From Cystobasidium ongulense (lineage: Eukaryota > Basidiomycota > Cystobasidiomycetes > Cystobasidiales > Cystobasidiaceae): DNA of 64,000 bases. The notes under the pieces are model-generated. The model had not been told where the DNA came from, ran no database searches, and saw only the letters and a program-made list of their open reading frames with translations. The position numbers and the translations under genes were made by a program. Location of the stretch: assembly GCA_022835595.1 (NCBI GenBank), contig BQUP01000009.1, positions 372,001 to 436,000 of the forward strand, written 5' to 3'. How positions within the stretch are numbered: position 1 is the stretch's first letter; every line of letters starts with the position of its first letter. Below, in pieces: positions 23,053 through 35,900 of this stretch.

Positions 23053-25872
23053 CTACATGATATTGCAATCTTGATCTGTATCCCCCTCACCCGCCAGCTG
23101 CAACAAAGCAGATAGTGGTATCCTCCTCCTTTGACCTGGTTCGCCTTCACCTTCGTCATCTTCGTCTCCAGCAGCTGCTGCACGATTGAGCAGATTGATC
23201 AGAATACTAGGAGGCATAGCCAATCTTTCACTAGTCCACGAAGCATCCTGATTCTTCTGCATGATCTCCTCTTTGTTATCCAGCCTTGAGAACTTGCGCT
23301 GCAGGTACACTTTACCCTCTGGTGATCCGAGAGTCGTAGGCGCTAGTATCTTGGCACTGTTATCAATACCTGAAACGGCCATGATAGGTAACTGTGGATG
23401 GTACTTCATGACATTGACGACACTCTCGTCACCTTTGATAATAGCGATTATGTCCGTTGTTTCTTTATCGTAAATGAAGACGTTGCCATCATCTGAACCA
23501 GATATAACCAGGTTGTCCATTCCACCGAAGTTGACATCTTTGACAGTATCGACATTTCTGTGGCCTTTATAGATCTTTTGCGGACGGACGAGCGGAACCT
23601 CTCCATTGGCGCCGCCTCTAGAAACCGGCGGGGTAGCCGACTCGGGATTGTCGGAAGACGAGATATCATCGGTGTCGTCTTCTTCAAGATCGTCCTCGTC
23701 ATCGCTTTCTGCGTCATCCTCCTCGCTGTCCTCCGATTCTTGCACCTGTGATTGATCCGCTGCCAAATTCTGCAGCAAAGCTTGATAGCCTTCTGTGTTC
23801 AATTCTGAATCGTCTTCGCCATCTGGTCTGGCGTTGTCGTCTACCTGCATCTCAAGATTGCCATCGTCGCCAACTCGGATTTCAAAGTTACGCGCCCTAT
23901 TTGAGGGCGGTGCTTCTGAGTGCTCTTGGCCAGATGTCTCATGAGATGGCGAAGGCGAAGGTTGTGAAGACGTGCGCAAGAGCTCCTGTCTCGGGTGACT
24001 CCTTTGGTCATCCGCTTGATGATTCGAAATTCCTTCCGTTACGGTATAGACAGGTTCGCTAGACTCCGGGCCAGACTCGTCCTCCCTCGATAATCCAGGC
24101 ACGTCCTCCAGACTACTTGCGACAAACTCGGATTGTGTCATCTTCGGGAGGGTCTGCCTGTTACTTGCCTCCTGCGGCTCCGGCGGCTCCGGCAGAAGCA
24201 GTTTGTGACGAGTGGAGCCTGTCTTGCTGGCGTTATCGCAAATGTGCTTCGATAACGTCGCTGCGAGGCTGTTTGGCGCTTGCTGCACAGCTTCTGTTTG
24301 ATCAGCGGATTGTCCAAGTTTCTCTGGACCTTCTACATCAGGCATCGCCTCTCCTTTCCGCTTGGCATTCTTCCGCGATCTATCAAGCGTAACTGACTTT
24401 TCCTGTTTCGCCCCAGATTCAGGATCATCGAATATATCATAGAGACACACGGGTCCGCCAGAGTATGTGAGTAAGAGTTCTCTACCATTGACATTGCTTA
24501 GCTTTGCAGCAGTAACATGGTTCTCATCTCCAGATCGCGCACGGGCTCGGCGCTCTCTTAATCGCTGGATCCGTTGTACGCGTGTCCCATGATTTCTAGA
24601 CTCTAGATCTTCGTCTTCTTGATCAGATTCTTCCGACGGTGGCTCTGGAACTAGAGGTGGACGAGCCGGGCCGAAGCGCCGAACGCACTGGGTGAGCTCA
24701 GTAGGCGATGCAGGCACGCCCCATTGCTCCATCATTGTACGGGGTACCATGCGCCTGTCGTGCAGATACGCGAAGGGAGAAGTGCCTGCCACAACAAAGA
24801 GTTCCCTAAAATATCGAAACACTGAGCGAGATGCCCATACCATCGGCGAAAGCAAATACTCACGGACGTAGCACGCTTGTTGTCAAAGAATACAAGCCCA
24901 TTCCTTTCTCTCGGTATGAGCATAGTGGAGGCGGGCAATCTCGTTTGCATACATGGCCAACACGGAGATCATGTTGCCGCACAGTGCCGTCTTCCGAGCA
25001 TGTTAGGAAGACGGCATCAGAGACGCCCTCAGTCGCAATACGTTTGACGCGGCCTCGATGGCATTTAAGTACACGCGTGCAGACCCCACTGGTCTTCGTG
25101 TATTCAGACCATTCGCGCTTCGAACCGCCATGTGGACTTGGTGAAGAGAAAGTCTGGGCACCGGAAGCTGCCTGATTAAGGTCAAACACACGTGCTTCAT
25201 GATCTCCTGAAGCTGTGAAGAGAATGTTCGTCGTACCAGGAGCGAATTTGACGGAGAAGATGTTGGCTCGATGGCCTGTATGAATGCTAAAGTCGCCACC
25301 TGCAATCAGTATGAAGCGGAAATTTGGAAGGCTAGACAGCACCTACACAGAAGATAGCCCCATTCCGAGGCCAGAGTACCGCTGCACAACATCTGCATTA
25401 TCTGCAAAGGTGTTATCCGGTTCTTGCCCAAGCTTCCATATACATGCTCTGCAATCACAGCTGGTCAGCCCTGATCTTCAGGCAGCTGTAACAGAGAAAG
25501 GCACACCTTGTGTCATCGCTTCCAGATGCTAGAGTGGTCCCATCTGATGACCAGTCGAGCGCATTGATGCAGCCAGTACTGCAGACCTCAGCTCTCAGCC
25601 GGCCGATCATGCGTGCAATTGTCAGCCTGGGCAGGACTTCAAACTTACTGGCCATAAGTACCCAGCCCAGGTCCGTGACCGTCTTCACCTTCACCACCTA
25701 GCACACTGACAACGTCGAACTTGCTTGCCCAGTGACTTGCTCCGCGAAGCCGGGCGCGGACCTTGCTGCCAACCGTGGAATGTGACAGAGGTGGACATGT
25801 TGCCAAAGTGTCCAGCCCATCTAGCTGTGCAGAACTTCGAGTGCTTGCGTGCAATGCTGAATCGCGATGCAT
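23053..25872 (-). CDS. DCAF6/DCAF8-like WD40 repeat protein
   Basis: Five exons (25649-25872, 25507-25578, 25347-25448, 24864-25286, 23053-24805) give about 857 residues. N-terminal WD repeats include HTGCINALDWSSDGTTLASG, IHTGHRANIFSVKFAPGTTN and LTCSEDGTVRQHDLR, then the family-typical CKRDCPPPL and AYLHDRRM. About 350 disordered acidic residues interrupt the propeller. It closes with YKGHRNVDTVKDVNFGG, VISGSDDGNVFIYDKET and MAVSGIDNSAKI. This split-propeller arrangement matches DDB1-CUL4-associated factors DCAF6 and DCAF8, substrate receptors of CRL4 ubiquitin ligases. The conserved SDDTR and HDLR motifs fit DDB1 contact. The start is uncertain: no ATG precedes 25872 in frame before unlikely sequence, and the first 45 residues look unconserved. 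Confidence 0.82.
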
Positions 25873-26232
25873 GAAGACCACTAACTAATCCGCATCCGCT
25901 GCCATGTCCGGTGGGGAGACAGTGTAAGAGGGCTAGGGCTTCAAGTGCAAGCAACGTCCGGTAAAAGCAAGTGGCGAATCTGTGGAAGATTGTGATTATG
26001 ATAACGCTGACGTGTTGGATGGCTAATTTATACAGATGGGTTGTGCTATGAGAAGATAACAGGATGGTCGTACTTTTCAGGTATTTTTACGAATGCTTCA
26101 CTTGATGGACACTACTGCTGATCTATGTAATGTAATGTAATTGTAATGTAATAATGTGTAATGATGCTATAAGCAGACCGAGACCTATGCTCGCAATACT
26201 CTAAAGTCCCTCTGCAAACACTCGCTCTTCAG
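25873..26232. other. Intergenic region between WD40 and kinase genes
   Basis: About 360 bases forming the promoter of the WD40 gene and the 3' region of the dual kinase gene. It holds a short TGTAA/TAATG repeat cluster at about 26125-26164 and nothing coding. Confidence 0.5.
26125..26164. repeat. TGTAA tandem microsatellite
   Basis: Imperfect TGTAA/TAATG units run for about 40 bases just downstream of the kinase stop codon. Simple sequence with no evident function; it would be read as ATTACA-type repeats in the kinase transcript's 3' end. Confidence 0.7.
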
Positions 26233-29200
26233 TCAGTCCCGGGTAATAAAGGTCTCAATCACTTCTGACAGTTGTGCTTTCGAGTACGGTTTTCGCAAAA
26301 ATCCATTCATCCCAGCCTCTGTTGATAAATCTGCATAGACCTGTCTGGCGTTCGCAGAGACAGCTACAATCGGAACAGGGCTACCGGCATAGACGCCATT
26401 GAGTTCAGCCTCTCGTATCTTCTTGGTCGCTGTGAGACCGTCCATGATTGGCATTTCCAAGTCCATGAAGATCAAGTCAACTGGTGGATAAGCTCCTTGC
26501 TTCACGAGAGCGTCTATCTTGGAGAGACAGTCGGATCCATCGACCGACGTGACGACATCGCATTTCAGTGTCTTGAGCAGTCTTGCCAACACCTTCAAGT
26601 TGACGTCGTTATCTAAAAGGGGTCCACAGCATCAGCGTTAGTAACGTTCACAAGCAACGAAGATGCACTTCACCGACCTTCTACGATAAGAATCAGCGGG
26701 TTTCTTCCTGTAATACTCTTTTTGATGGAACCGGAAACATTTTGGAATATTCCCGAGTGTGCAGCTGGACGATCCATAGCCGAAGACGCAGGGGGTAATT
26801 TCCCCTTGGGTATGCGCTGCACTTTAATGTAAAGGCGGAAAACGGTGCCGACACCTTCGATACTTTGCAAAGCGACGGCTCCTCCGTGCAATTCTACAAG
26901 CCTCTTGGATATCCAAAGGCCTAAACCAAATCCTCCGAATTCACCAAATGTTTTGGGAGACGCTTGTGAGAATCGCATGAAGATTCGGCTTTGTTCTTCG
27001 CTTGTCATACCGGGACCAGTATCAAGGATGCTAAAGTGCAGCAGCGCTTCGTTGTCGTTGTCGTGTTCTCCCCAATTCGTTTCGTATGGCTCGCACAAAG
27101 GCAAAAGGTTTTGCATCTGCATTTTGTCGACTTTATACAACGTCTTGAGAGTGGTTTCCGGCAAGACAGGCGTTCCGCCCATAGCCAGTCGCAGCTTCTT
27201 CGTCGGTGAAGTATCGAGGAACTTGATGGCTACATTCGAATCGCGTGAGTCTTGTCTCGCTGGCTGTTACTATGCATACAATTCTCGACTCACCATTTGC
27301 CAGCAGGTTAACGCATACCTGCACATATCTCGTCTCGTCTCCAATAACGACATTGCCCAATTGATGGAACGATGGATGAATGATCAGGGAAGAATCAATG
27401 TTCTTGGAAGCGATCTCCAGACTGAACATCTTAAGAACGTTTTGCAAAGCATCAACAGGTCTCCACTCGTTCTGGACCAGTTGTACGAGGTTTCCGCTGA
27501 TTTTGGAAATGTGCAGAACATCTGAGAAAGCACGAGGTTAGTGAAGCTTGGCGTGAACGGGCATGCGAGAGAGCCTACCATCTGCAATACGCTTTTGATG
27601 CCGACTTGACAACAGGATCGTTTCGACAGCCTCCAGGTCGTCTCTGATGTCGGCTTCCAAGGGTGCGATGGCCGCGCGGAGAGCTGGGTCGCTCTGCATC
27701 TCTCTATACCGCACAAAGAACCTGTTCAAGGATTCCCCGAGGAGCTCGGCGGAATTACTGATCGCATTCAGCGGATTCCTGCATATGGAAAGAAGTCAGC
27801 AACGTTGGGTGATAAGTCAGTAGACGCTGAGAATTACCTCAATTCGTGACATCTGAAGACAAAACGTATGAGCATGATTTGCCTCTCCTTGCACGGACAT
27901 TAGACAGAAGAACTCACGTGACGTCGATGAAATGCTCTTGTAGCTGACGATTTTGCTCGGCTTCTTCTCTGTGAGTGTGATTACGGATCAATGCCGAGCA
28001 TAATATGCAATTCATTTTGATTAACTTACCTTCTTTGCCTTTCGAGCGCCATTCGGTCACGTTCGAGCCGCCTGAGCGAGCTTACGTCGGAAAAGACACC
28101 CACGAAGCCGGTACAGTCGCCGTAGCTACTGCGTTCGGCTTGAAGCTCGTAGGTGATATCTGTGATTGTACCATCTAGTCCTACTAAACGCATCTCTATC
28201 GGTTGTTCGTAACCTCGGCCACTTTCCACCGTGGCAAGGTATTGCGTCTTTGCCCTCTCACGGTCCTCAATGTGAATGCGGTCATCCCATCCTGTACACT
28301 TAAGTTAGCTGCGTGTGCAGGGCTAGCTAGAGTACGAATTTCCTCACCATCCCATTGGCCTTCTTCAAGACCCAAGGTCTTGAACCATTTCTTATTTGCC
28401 CAGATGATCCTTCCTTCCCGGTCAGATCTGTGTACGCCCACTTGAAGAAGCTCTGAAAGACGTTTGAACGTTTCTCGCGACTCTTCCAGGGCTGCTGTTC
28501 TCTCACTGACGCGGGTTTCTAACTCGCTTCGGATAGCTGCTAGCTGAAGATGCGAATGAACTCGTAGAATGAGCTCCTTGGACGAAAATGGCTTGCTGAG
28601 ATGGTCTGTAGATGACTCGAAGGTTAGCAAGACACTCGCTACAAATGAAAAAGGAAAGGCTCTCACCATCTGCGCCAGACGACAAAGACTCTATACCGGC
28701 ATCTTCACCAGCACGAGCAGACAACAAAATCACAGGCATGGAACGGTATCTTTCGTTGCCTCGTATGGCGGCCAGCAGCTGGAAGCCGGTCATGCGCGGC
28801 ATCTGTTCAAGCAAGGGTCAACTTTCCGGTCTAAGCTCGATGTTTCAGATACTTACCATTATATCGGATAAGATCAAGTCATATGGGTTCTTTTGGATCA
28901 TTTCCCAAGCAGCTTCACCATCTACTGCTTCGTGTACATCGGCATACTTGCCTAGTATACTCTTGATGAATAAGCGCAAATCTGCATTGTCATCGGCAAG
29001 CAATATCCTAGCTGTCTGTCGTTCACCAAAGAGAAGAGGTTGCCAGAGATCACTACTTGTCTTTGTCGATGTGCCGGGACTATCATCCGTGTTTGACTCG
29101 CTTCTCGTGCCGAAAGCGCTATCGGCAGCATGTAGCTGGTAATCATCGGAGCCTTGAAGCAGACGTGGTACTGCGCTCGGTGCATTCGGATTGACGAGAT

Positions 29201-32094
29201 ATTGGCGAGGGAGATGTTCGTTGCCAAGGGGTATCTTCAGCTTGAAGGTAGTGCCTTTATGCAAGACGCTCTCTACTCCAATCTTACCGCCGTGAGCTTT
29301 CACAAGCTCAAGAGTAAGTGACAAGCCAATACCCGATCCTTCGATACTTCTAGCCTGATTATTCTCTACCCGCACGAAACGCTCGAAGATAGAGGAAAGC
29401 TCATTCGCGGGTATGCCTACACCCGAATCTTGCACTTCGAGATAGAAGTAGTAATTATCGGCGCTAGATGTGACACGGACTCGTCCTTGTGTAGTAAACT
29501 TGAAAGCATTGCTCAACAAGTTGAAAACGATCTTGTCCCACTTATCTTGATCTGCCCAGACCAATATATCTTCCGGAACCTTGTTCTCTACCACAAACTC
29601 GATACCGGCGCTTTCCATGGCACTTCGGAAAGAGCTCGCAAGCTCGGTAGTAATGATACCCAATGCCATGGGTGAAAATTGCGAGGAAAGCTTTCCAGCT
29701 TCCGCTCGTGCAAAGTCAAGGATACTATTGACGAGCCGCAAGAGACGCCTGGCATTTCTGTATACAAGGGAGATCGAAGAGGCTTGCGAGCGGGAGAGGG
29801 ATGTATCGGTGGTGAGGTCTTTAATGGGCCCAAGAATCAGTGTCAATGGTGTTCGGAGTTCGTGTGATATTGAAGTAAAGAAGCTGGTTTTGGCACGATC
29901 GAGTGCAGCCAATTCTTCGGCGCGCTGCACCTCTGTCTCATATGTTTTCACCATGTTCAAGCTGAGGTTCATCTGGCGAGATAGAATCTATATATGTCTA
30001 AATGTTAGCTAACATTGTGCGCACAGTCATGAAATCGACCTTGGCTTACGTTTATAAAAGTTTGGAAATCTTTAGACCAAGGTAGCGCCGGATTCAAGGC
30101 CAGAGCGATGCACGCGACGATCTTGTCACCCTGTTTTAGGGGGATCACGACTCCTCTATACGGTATCATGCCAGCGAGTCCGCGATGCGGGACATCGGTC
30201 AACCAATCTTGAATATTGGTAACTTCGATAATATTGCCAGTTTTGACCATCTCGACCATTGCAGCTTGCCAAGCAGCTGTTGTGGGTAGTTGCTGTGCCA
30301 AAGTGTCGCTACCAGGCATTGCTAAGGGTGTAGAAGCATCATCGTCGGTATCGACCACTATACGGGAAGGAGCTATGCTCGAATCGAAAGCGCATCCGAC
30401 GGTCTCTTGAAGAGCAAAGATATATATGTTGGACTGATTTTCAAGATCATTCGTAGAGTACGAGCTTGCACTGCTAGAAATAGAGATGTGACGATCCTTT
30501 CTCATACCAGAACTTCCATCCATGGCATCGTCCGAGGTAGCCAGCATTTCGGGCGGCTGATAGTCGACAGTAGTATACGCAAGACAGTATGGTAGATCTG
30601 CGTCGAGGTGACTGAGTACTTCGAGCGCATTGCGACAGAGATCGATTGTGCTCCTCGAATTAAGAAGGTTTGCACTGAGCTCGTTAATGGTGTTGAATCT
30701 ACGGTTGCTGATTGTGTGGTGGCTCTCGAAGAGCATGTGAAGATTACCAATGACCCTGTCTGTTCCCCAATATGGTATGTAATCTGTGAAACGAAGTCAG
30801 CCAAAGGCTCTCCGTGTATTGCAGTGCTGAATCGCTTACACCAAGTGGCATGTACTTCCTGAACCACCCACATTTGTCAACAAGGATCAAAGTCGTCAGC
30901 AAGAGCCTTAGTTATCACGGTGAAATGGACTTGAACACACCTCATGACGATTGTTCGACCCACCATCTTGCAAACGTTCGAAAAAGAGGGGTTGTTCATG
31001 TCGTTCGACTGGTATCCCATTCATCGCTTCTTGAAGAGGTATTTCAATATATTGCCAGATCTCGGCCCAAACGTCAATAGCGGGTTTTCCTAGGGCTATA
31101 CAAAGCAACTCAAAACCATCAGTTGGAATGCTTCTATCGAATTGATTGGTCCGAACATCAGCTATATTGACTTACATCCGGCTTGATGCTTGGTCTGGCC
31201 GAGAACGGCAATGTAGGCATCATTGTAAATCACATAACCCGCGTGCTCCAGATAAGCTGTCATTGGTACAGGAGAGCGAAGGACGAGTCCGACCATTTCA
31301 ACGCGTGCTTGAGGCCAGGAGCGTATCGGTCCGAGTGGATGATCGTCCCAATTGAAGCTTCTTACACTGTCTCCCATGATACCACCACCACGTTTGAGTA
31401 CTTCAAAGCGAGGTTGATTTTGCCAGGATGTGCTAATAATGGCTGTTACCTTGTGTTGCTCTGCTAGATCTTTTGCGCTCATTTGAGGTATTGTGACTGA
31501 AGCTGTTTCTTGGGCAAGTGCGACAACTCGCTTACACTTTGTTTGCGTCACCATCCATTGCAGCTGACGACGCTCAATTGCATACCCGGTTGGAGTTGAA
31601 CAGTCTTCATCTTCCCACTGGTCTGCTGCGTCCCCATTGCCCGTACTTGTACCCGCACCAGCAGAGCCATTGCTCAAACCACCTAGAGAGGCCTGCTTGC
31701 TCGACGGGCGAGTTCTCCGTTTAGCACTCGACGGCCGGCTAGAGGAGGAACCTGGCCTGGCTATCGAAGAGCTGGTGCTGCTTGAGCTTGAGCGTCTCGA
31801 GGCAGATGATCGGGTCGATGTAGCAGCAGCTTCCGGATGGGGCTTTGTGAAGTTGAAGTGGACGTCTTCGGACGGGACTTTGATGTAGATGGAGGTGTGG
31901 ATCTCGACAGGAAGGATGTATTGGAGCGATGGCTGCTTGAAGATGGCGCTCTGCGCTTGCACTTCGGTCGCAATCTCGCCTCCCTCACATAGCTCTGATG
32001 CGCGATTTTGGTAGAGCAGCTCTCCCTGCTGGTTGAAGAGCAGAGCTGGAGACGCATAGACCTGCAGGAAGTCCAGCAGCGAGTCGTGGTGCAT
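26233..32094 (-). CDS. Dual hybrid histidine kinase (two kinase and two receiver modules)
   Basis: About 1690 residues over some 14 exons. Domain order: Ser-rich N-terminus; PAS-like region (PLGPIRSWPQARVEM, YNDAYIAVLGQTKHQAG); GAF-like region; kinase 1 with H-box SISHELRTPLTLIL, N-box NLLSNAFKF, G1 DSGVGIP, G2 GSGIGLS; receiver 1 (LLADDNADLR, LSDIMMPRMTG, DDHLSKPF); PAS; kinase 2 with TCHELRNPLNAIS, NLLANAIKF, DTGPGMT, GFGLGLWI; receiver 2 (LIVEDNDVNLKV, FMDLEMPIMDG, LRKPYS). All phosphotransfer residues are present. No membrane span is visible, so a cytosolic sensor is likely. Such dual hybrids are known in basidiomycetes; Cryptococcus Tco2 is, to my knowledge, of this layout. Exons from 31176-32094, 31095 downward, and 30783 to the stop join in frame; the joins at 30784-30920 are unresolved. 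The start ATG at 32094 is a best guess. Confidence 0.88.
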
Positions 32095-32982
32095 GGCAGC
32101 AGCTTCACGTAGCTCCACTTGACCCACGCTCGCGCTGGCCTGTCGCTTGCGCTTGATGGCTGTCGGATTGTGTGACAAGTGGTTGATCGACGACTTTCTT
32201 TTACGACAGCAGCGATATGCACGGCTGGCTTTGGAGCAGCGGCAGTGCCAGTATTAGAGGAGCTGAGGTCTTGATGGCTCTTTGCTGCTGCCCGGGCGCT
32301 CACGGACGCGTCTTTCGAGTCTATATGCGCAGCTTCATGCGGGCTCGATAGAAAGCAGCGGGAAAGAAGACAGAAGCTTGACCTCCAGAGAGCCAGCTAT
32401 GGATGAGGGTGGATGCCAGTGTGCATCTGCTGCGTGTGGGTGCTATCCAAGGCTATGTGAGAGCAGACGTGAAGACAGCCAGCGAAGACGAACAGATTAT
32501 TTCTATCGTGGACTGCCACGCGCGCCGCTCTAAGGTCAGCAGTCGATCTTCTTTCGCCCGATTCGAGCATCCGGATGCAAGAAGACTGTATGCACTGTGC
32601 AGCATGTACCACAACGGACAGGACTGACCGACGTCGACAATCAGTAGAGTACCCTCGGTTCACTTGTAGCCTGTGATCCAGCGAGTCTGGCTTTCGCGGA
32701 AAGAGACTTGTACGCCTCGAAGTATTGCGAATCCACACACCGTCACGATTATACGATGCGTGTGAAACTCTTACTGCCTATCATGTGTAACGGTGCTCTG
32801 GACAACACAATTGGGAACAGAGCGACATGCTGCTCTATCACTGTTGCCTTTGCCACTGCAGCTCTGTTGTTGACTTCTTGCCAACGAGACGTTCACAGAC
32901 ACAGTCATCAAGAGCGGAGCACTCGTAGCTCATTAGAGGAGCTTCAGGGCTCTCTGAAGAGTACTGCCTATAAGCAGACGCC
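32095..32982. other. Divergent promoter region, kinase and condensin genes
   Basis: About 890 bases between two divergent starts. The frame upstream of the kinase ATG stays open for a while without an ATG, so a short 5' exon could lie near 32200-32300. Nothing else is recognised. Confidence 0.45.
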
Positions 32983-35900
32983 ATGCCCGCACCCGCTTTC
33001 AACCTCGAAAGCGCGCCAGGCATCCTAGCCAACTGTTTCGAACAATCGCAAAAGACGGCCTCGAACCACCGCAAGAACATCAATATAGCATACAAGCTAT
33101 TCCAGCAGTGCTCTACAGTCGTGGAAAGAGGCTCGAATGGCAAAATAAAGAAACTCACAGGTGAAATAGCTTTCATCACGACTCTCAAGGAGAATTGCAT
33201 CAATCGCATCCTGCCCCTCAAGCGAGGCATCACGGAAGCGGACAGGATCATCAAGTGCATCTGTGGTTTCATCGCACTCGCTACAGAACAGGAGCAGGCG
33301 CGTCAAGGTGGTGAGCTGCCTCCCCTCTACTCTCCAGCCGTTGTTTACAAACGCGTGATCGGACTGGTATCTAACGGTGCTTATTTCTGCTATCAGCAGG
33401 CGAGAGCAGTGAAGCTTCCGTGACAGATAATGCTGCATCTAGACTAACCTCGAACGTACTCCGACATCTACTAAAAGGCTTCTCTGCTGCGAACAAGAAC
33501 GTTCGTTTCCGCTCTGTTCAGTTTGTGGCGACCCTCATTAACGGGCTTGGAGAGCTAGAGTGCGTCAAGCCTACTTTATACCCGTACACTGCAGTGTGCT
33601 CTGAAAGTCCGCTGACATCTCTAGTAATACTCACACAGTGACTCCGACTACGAGTCACTCCTAGACAGCCTCCTCGAACGCGTCAAGGATAAAGAACCTT
33701 CCATTCGCGTACAGGCGGTGTATGGTCTCGCGAAACTACAGAATCCAGAAGAACTTAGTGATGGTAGCTTGGACATTAAGCGAGTCGACAATGGCGATGA
33801 CAGCGATGATGAGGAGAAAGAGCCGACCCCAACGAGAGTTCTGCTCGATATCATGCAATACGACCCCGCAGCGTACGTTCTCTTCCTTCGACCCGTGTGC
33901 CCCAGCTACTCAGCAACTGTACTGACCATCCTTTGCTATGAATGTGTAAATAGTGAAGTACGAAGAGCTGCGATGTGCAATTTAGATCTTCACCCTACAA
34001 CACTGCCGTACATTCTTTCACGAAGTCGCGATATAGATCCTATAAACAGGAAGGTTATCTATGCACAATCGCTAGCTGAATTGCCAAATATGGCGGTCCT
34101 CTCGCCTGAACAGCGGAATATCGTCGTAAAGAATGGTCTAAGAGATCGAGAAGAGAGCGTTAAGAAGACTGCTGCTAAATTGATTGGTAAATGGGCTGGA
34201 AATGTAGAAGGTGGTCTACTAGAGGTGCGTATGATGATTATCTCACAAACAACACTGTTCCTCAAGCTGATCCCCTCTTCCGTCTAGTTCATTGGGCTTT
34301 TTGACGTTATTCGAGGGACAAAGGTAGCGGAAGATGCCTTAAATAGCGTCATCGAGACTAGGCAGGATTTGGCAACGGCTTTGCAATTCCCTGGTATGCG
34401 CGAGGCCCTGTACGCAAGCCTGGTGTCAGGGTACTGATAAATCTCTCACAGAAACATACTGGACCGATTTGTCCCCTGACTCAGTCCTACTAGCCAAGTT
34501 ATATATCTCCTACTGCAAAGCTGTCAACGTAAGCTCGCCTGACTATACAATGCTTTCCGAGTTCTGACCACGTACATCCGTACCCAGGACGAAGCAAGAC
34601 TAGAGGAATGCCTTCCAGTTATAACAGCTTTAGCATTCCGGATTCAAGACTCTTTCTCGACTCTTGTTGCTCTACATGATCAGATGCAAGCTGTCATTGC
34701 AGAAGCTGAGCGATTGGCGGAAGAACCTATATTTGACGGCGGACTTGCCGCAGACTATGAAGGTACATGCTTTATTACCGGACAATTACTCGAAATCGCC
34801 CTCATGGCAGATTACGGAGATGAAATTGGAAGGAGAAAGATGTTTACTTTGATACGTGAGTATTCTGTCATGCTGGGTAGAATATTGTGCATCTCTTATA
34901 GCTAACGCTCATTCTTAGGTGACATGATCTCGGATGCACGTCTGCCCGCTGAGCTCGTCCCCATGAGTATGGACGTTCTCTTGAAACTCTCATCTGGGGA
35001 AAGAGACTTTATGCGAGTGATTGTTGAAGTCGTACAGAATGTACGCGAGGACGCAATAGCATCGGGACGAGCCGAATCAGCCCTTCCCACCGATGAGCAA
35101 GACAATGAAGATGAACAACAACCAGAGGAGGAAGAGGAGGAAGACGAAGATGATGGTTTAGACCTTGAAACCGCTACACCCGAAGATATCGCTGCGGCGT
35201 ACAGACGAAAAATGGAAAAATCAGCTAAGAAAGTTCAAAATCAGCGTCTCGATCCGGAAAAGAAGGATACATACTTGAGATGCCTCGATCTTGTACGAGC
35301 TTTGCTTGAACGAGTTGGTGGAGTGAGTACCACGATCCATGCTATTCGCTCTCTGCGCAGACTGATGATCCTCCAAACAGTCCCTTCAAGATAATGCTAC
35401 CCTTATTGGTTTAGTGCACGAACTGATCGTTCCAAGCGTAAAGAGTAAGGAGCCTGAGATTCGCGAGCAAGGCTTAATCTGTTTGGGTTTGTGCGGACTC
35501 TTAGACAAGGTAGGCCCTTTTCCGAGTTTTGTCGGTGAAATGGCGTGCTGACGACAACAATCAAAGAATATGGCTTTGGACTCATTCGGTCTCTTTATCC
35601 ATCAAAGTCAAGCTACTGAAGGCGAACTGCAGGTCAAAATCTATCAGATTCTGTTTGATTCTCTGATGCTGTATGGTGTTTCGTTCCTGGAGCCCAAGGG
35701 CTATGGCGTAAGTTATGTCTCGCCGTCAGTAAAAGCATAGACCAAAACTGATGCCACTTGTATTCTCTCCATAACATTCCTTATCAAAGTCGGAGATTGT
35801 AGTCGATTTCCTTCTTCATGCCCTCAACCAAGACTCGCAGCAAGTACAAGCCACCGCCGCTATTGGTATTGCAAAACTTATGCTTTCTGGTATACTTACC

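Noticed and set aside
32150-32270. Zn2Cys6-like string (AYRCCRKRKSS) upstream of the dual kinase
   Set aside because: Only two of the six cysteines are present, the frame has no ATG, and the stretch lies just upstream of the probable start; coincidence.
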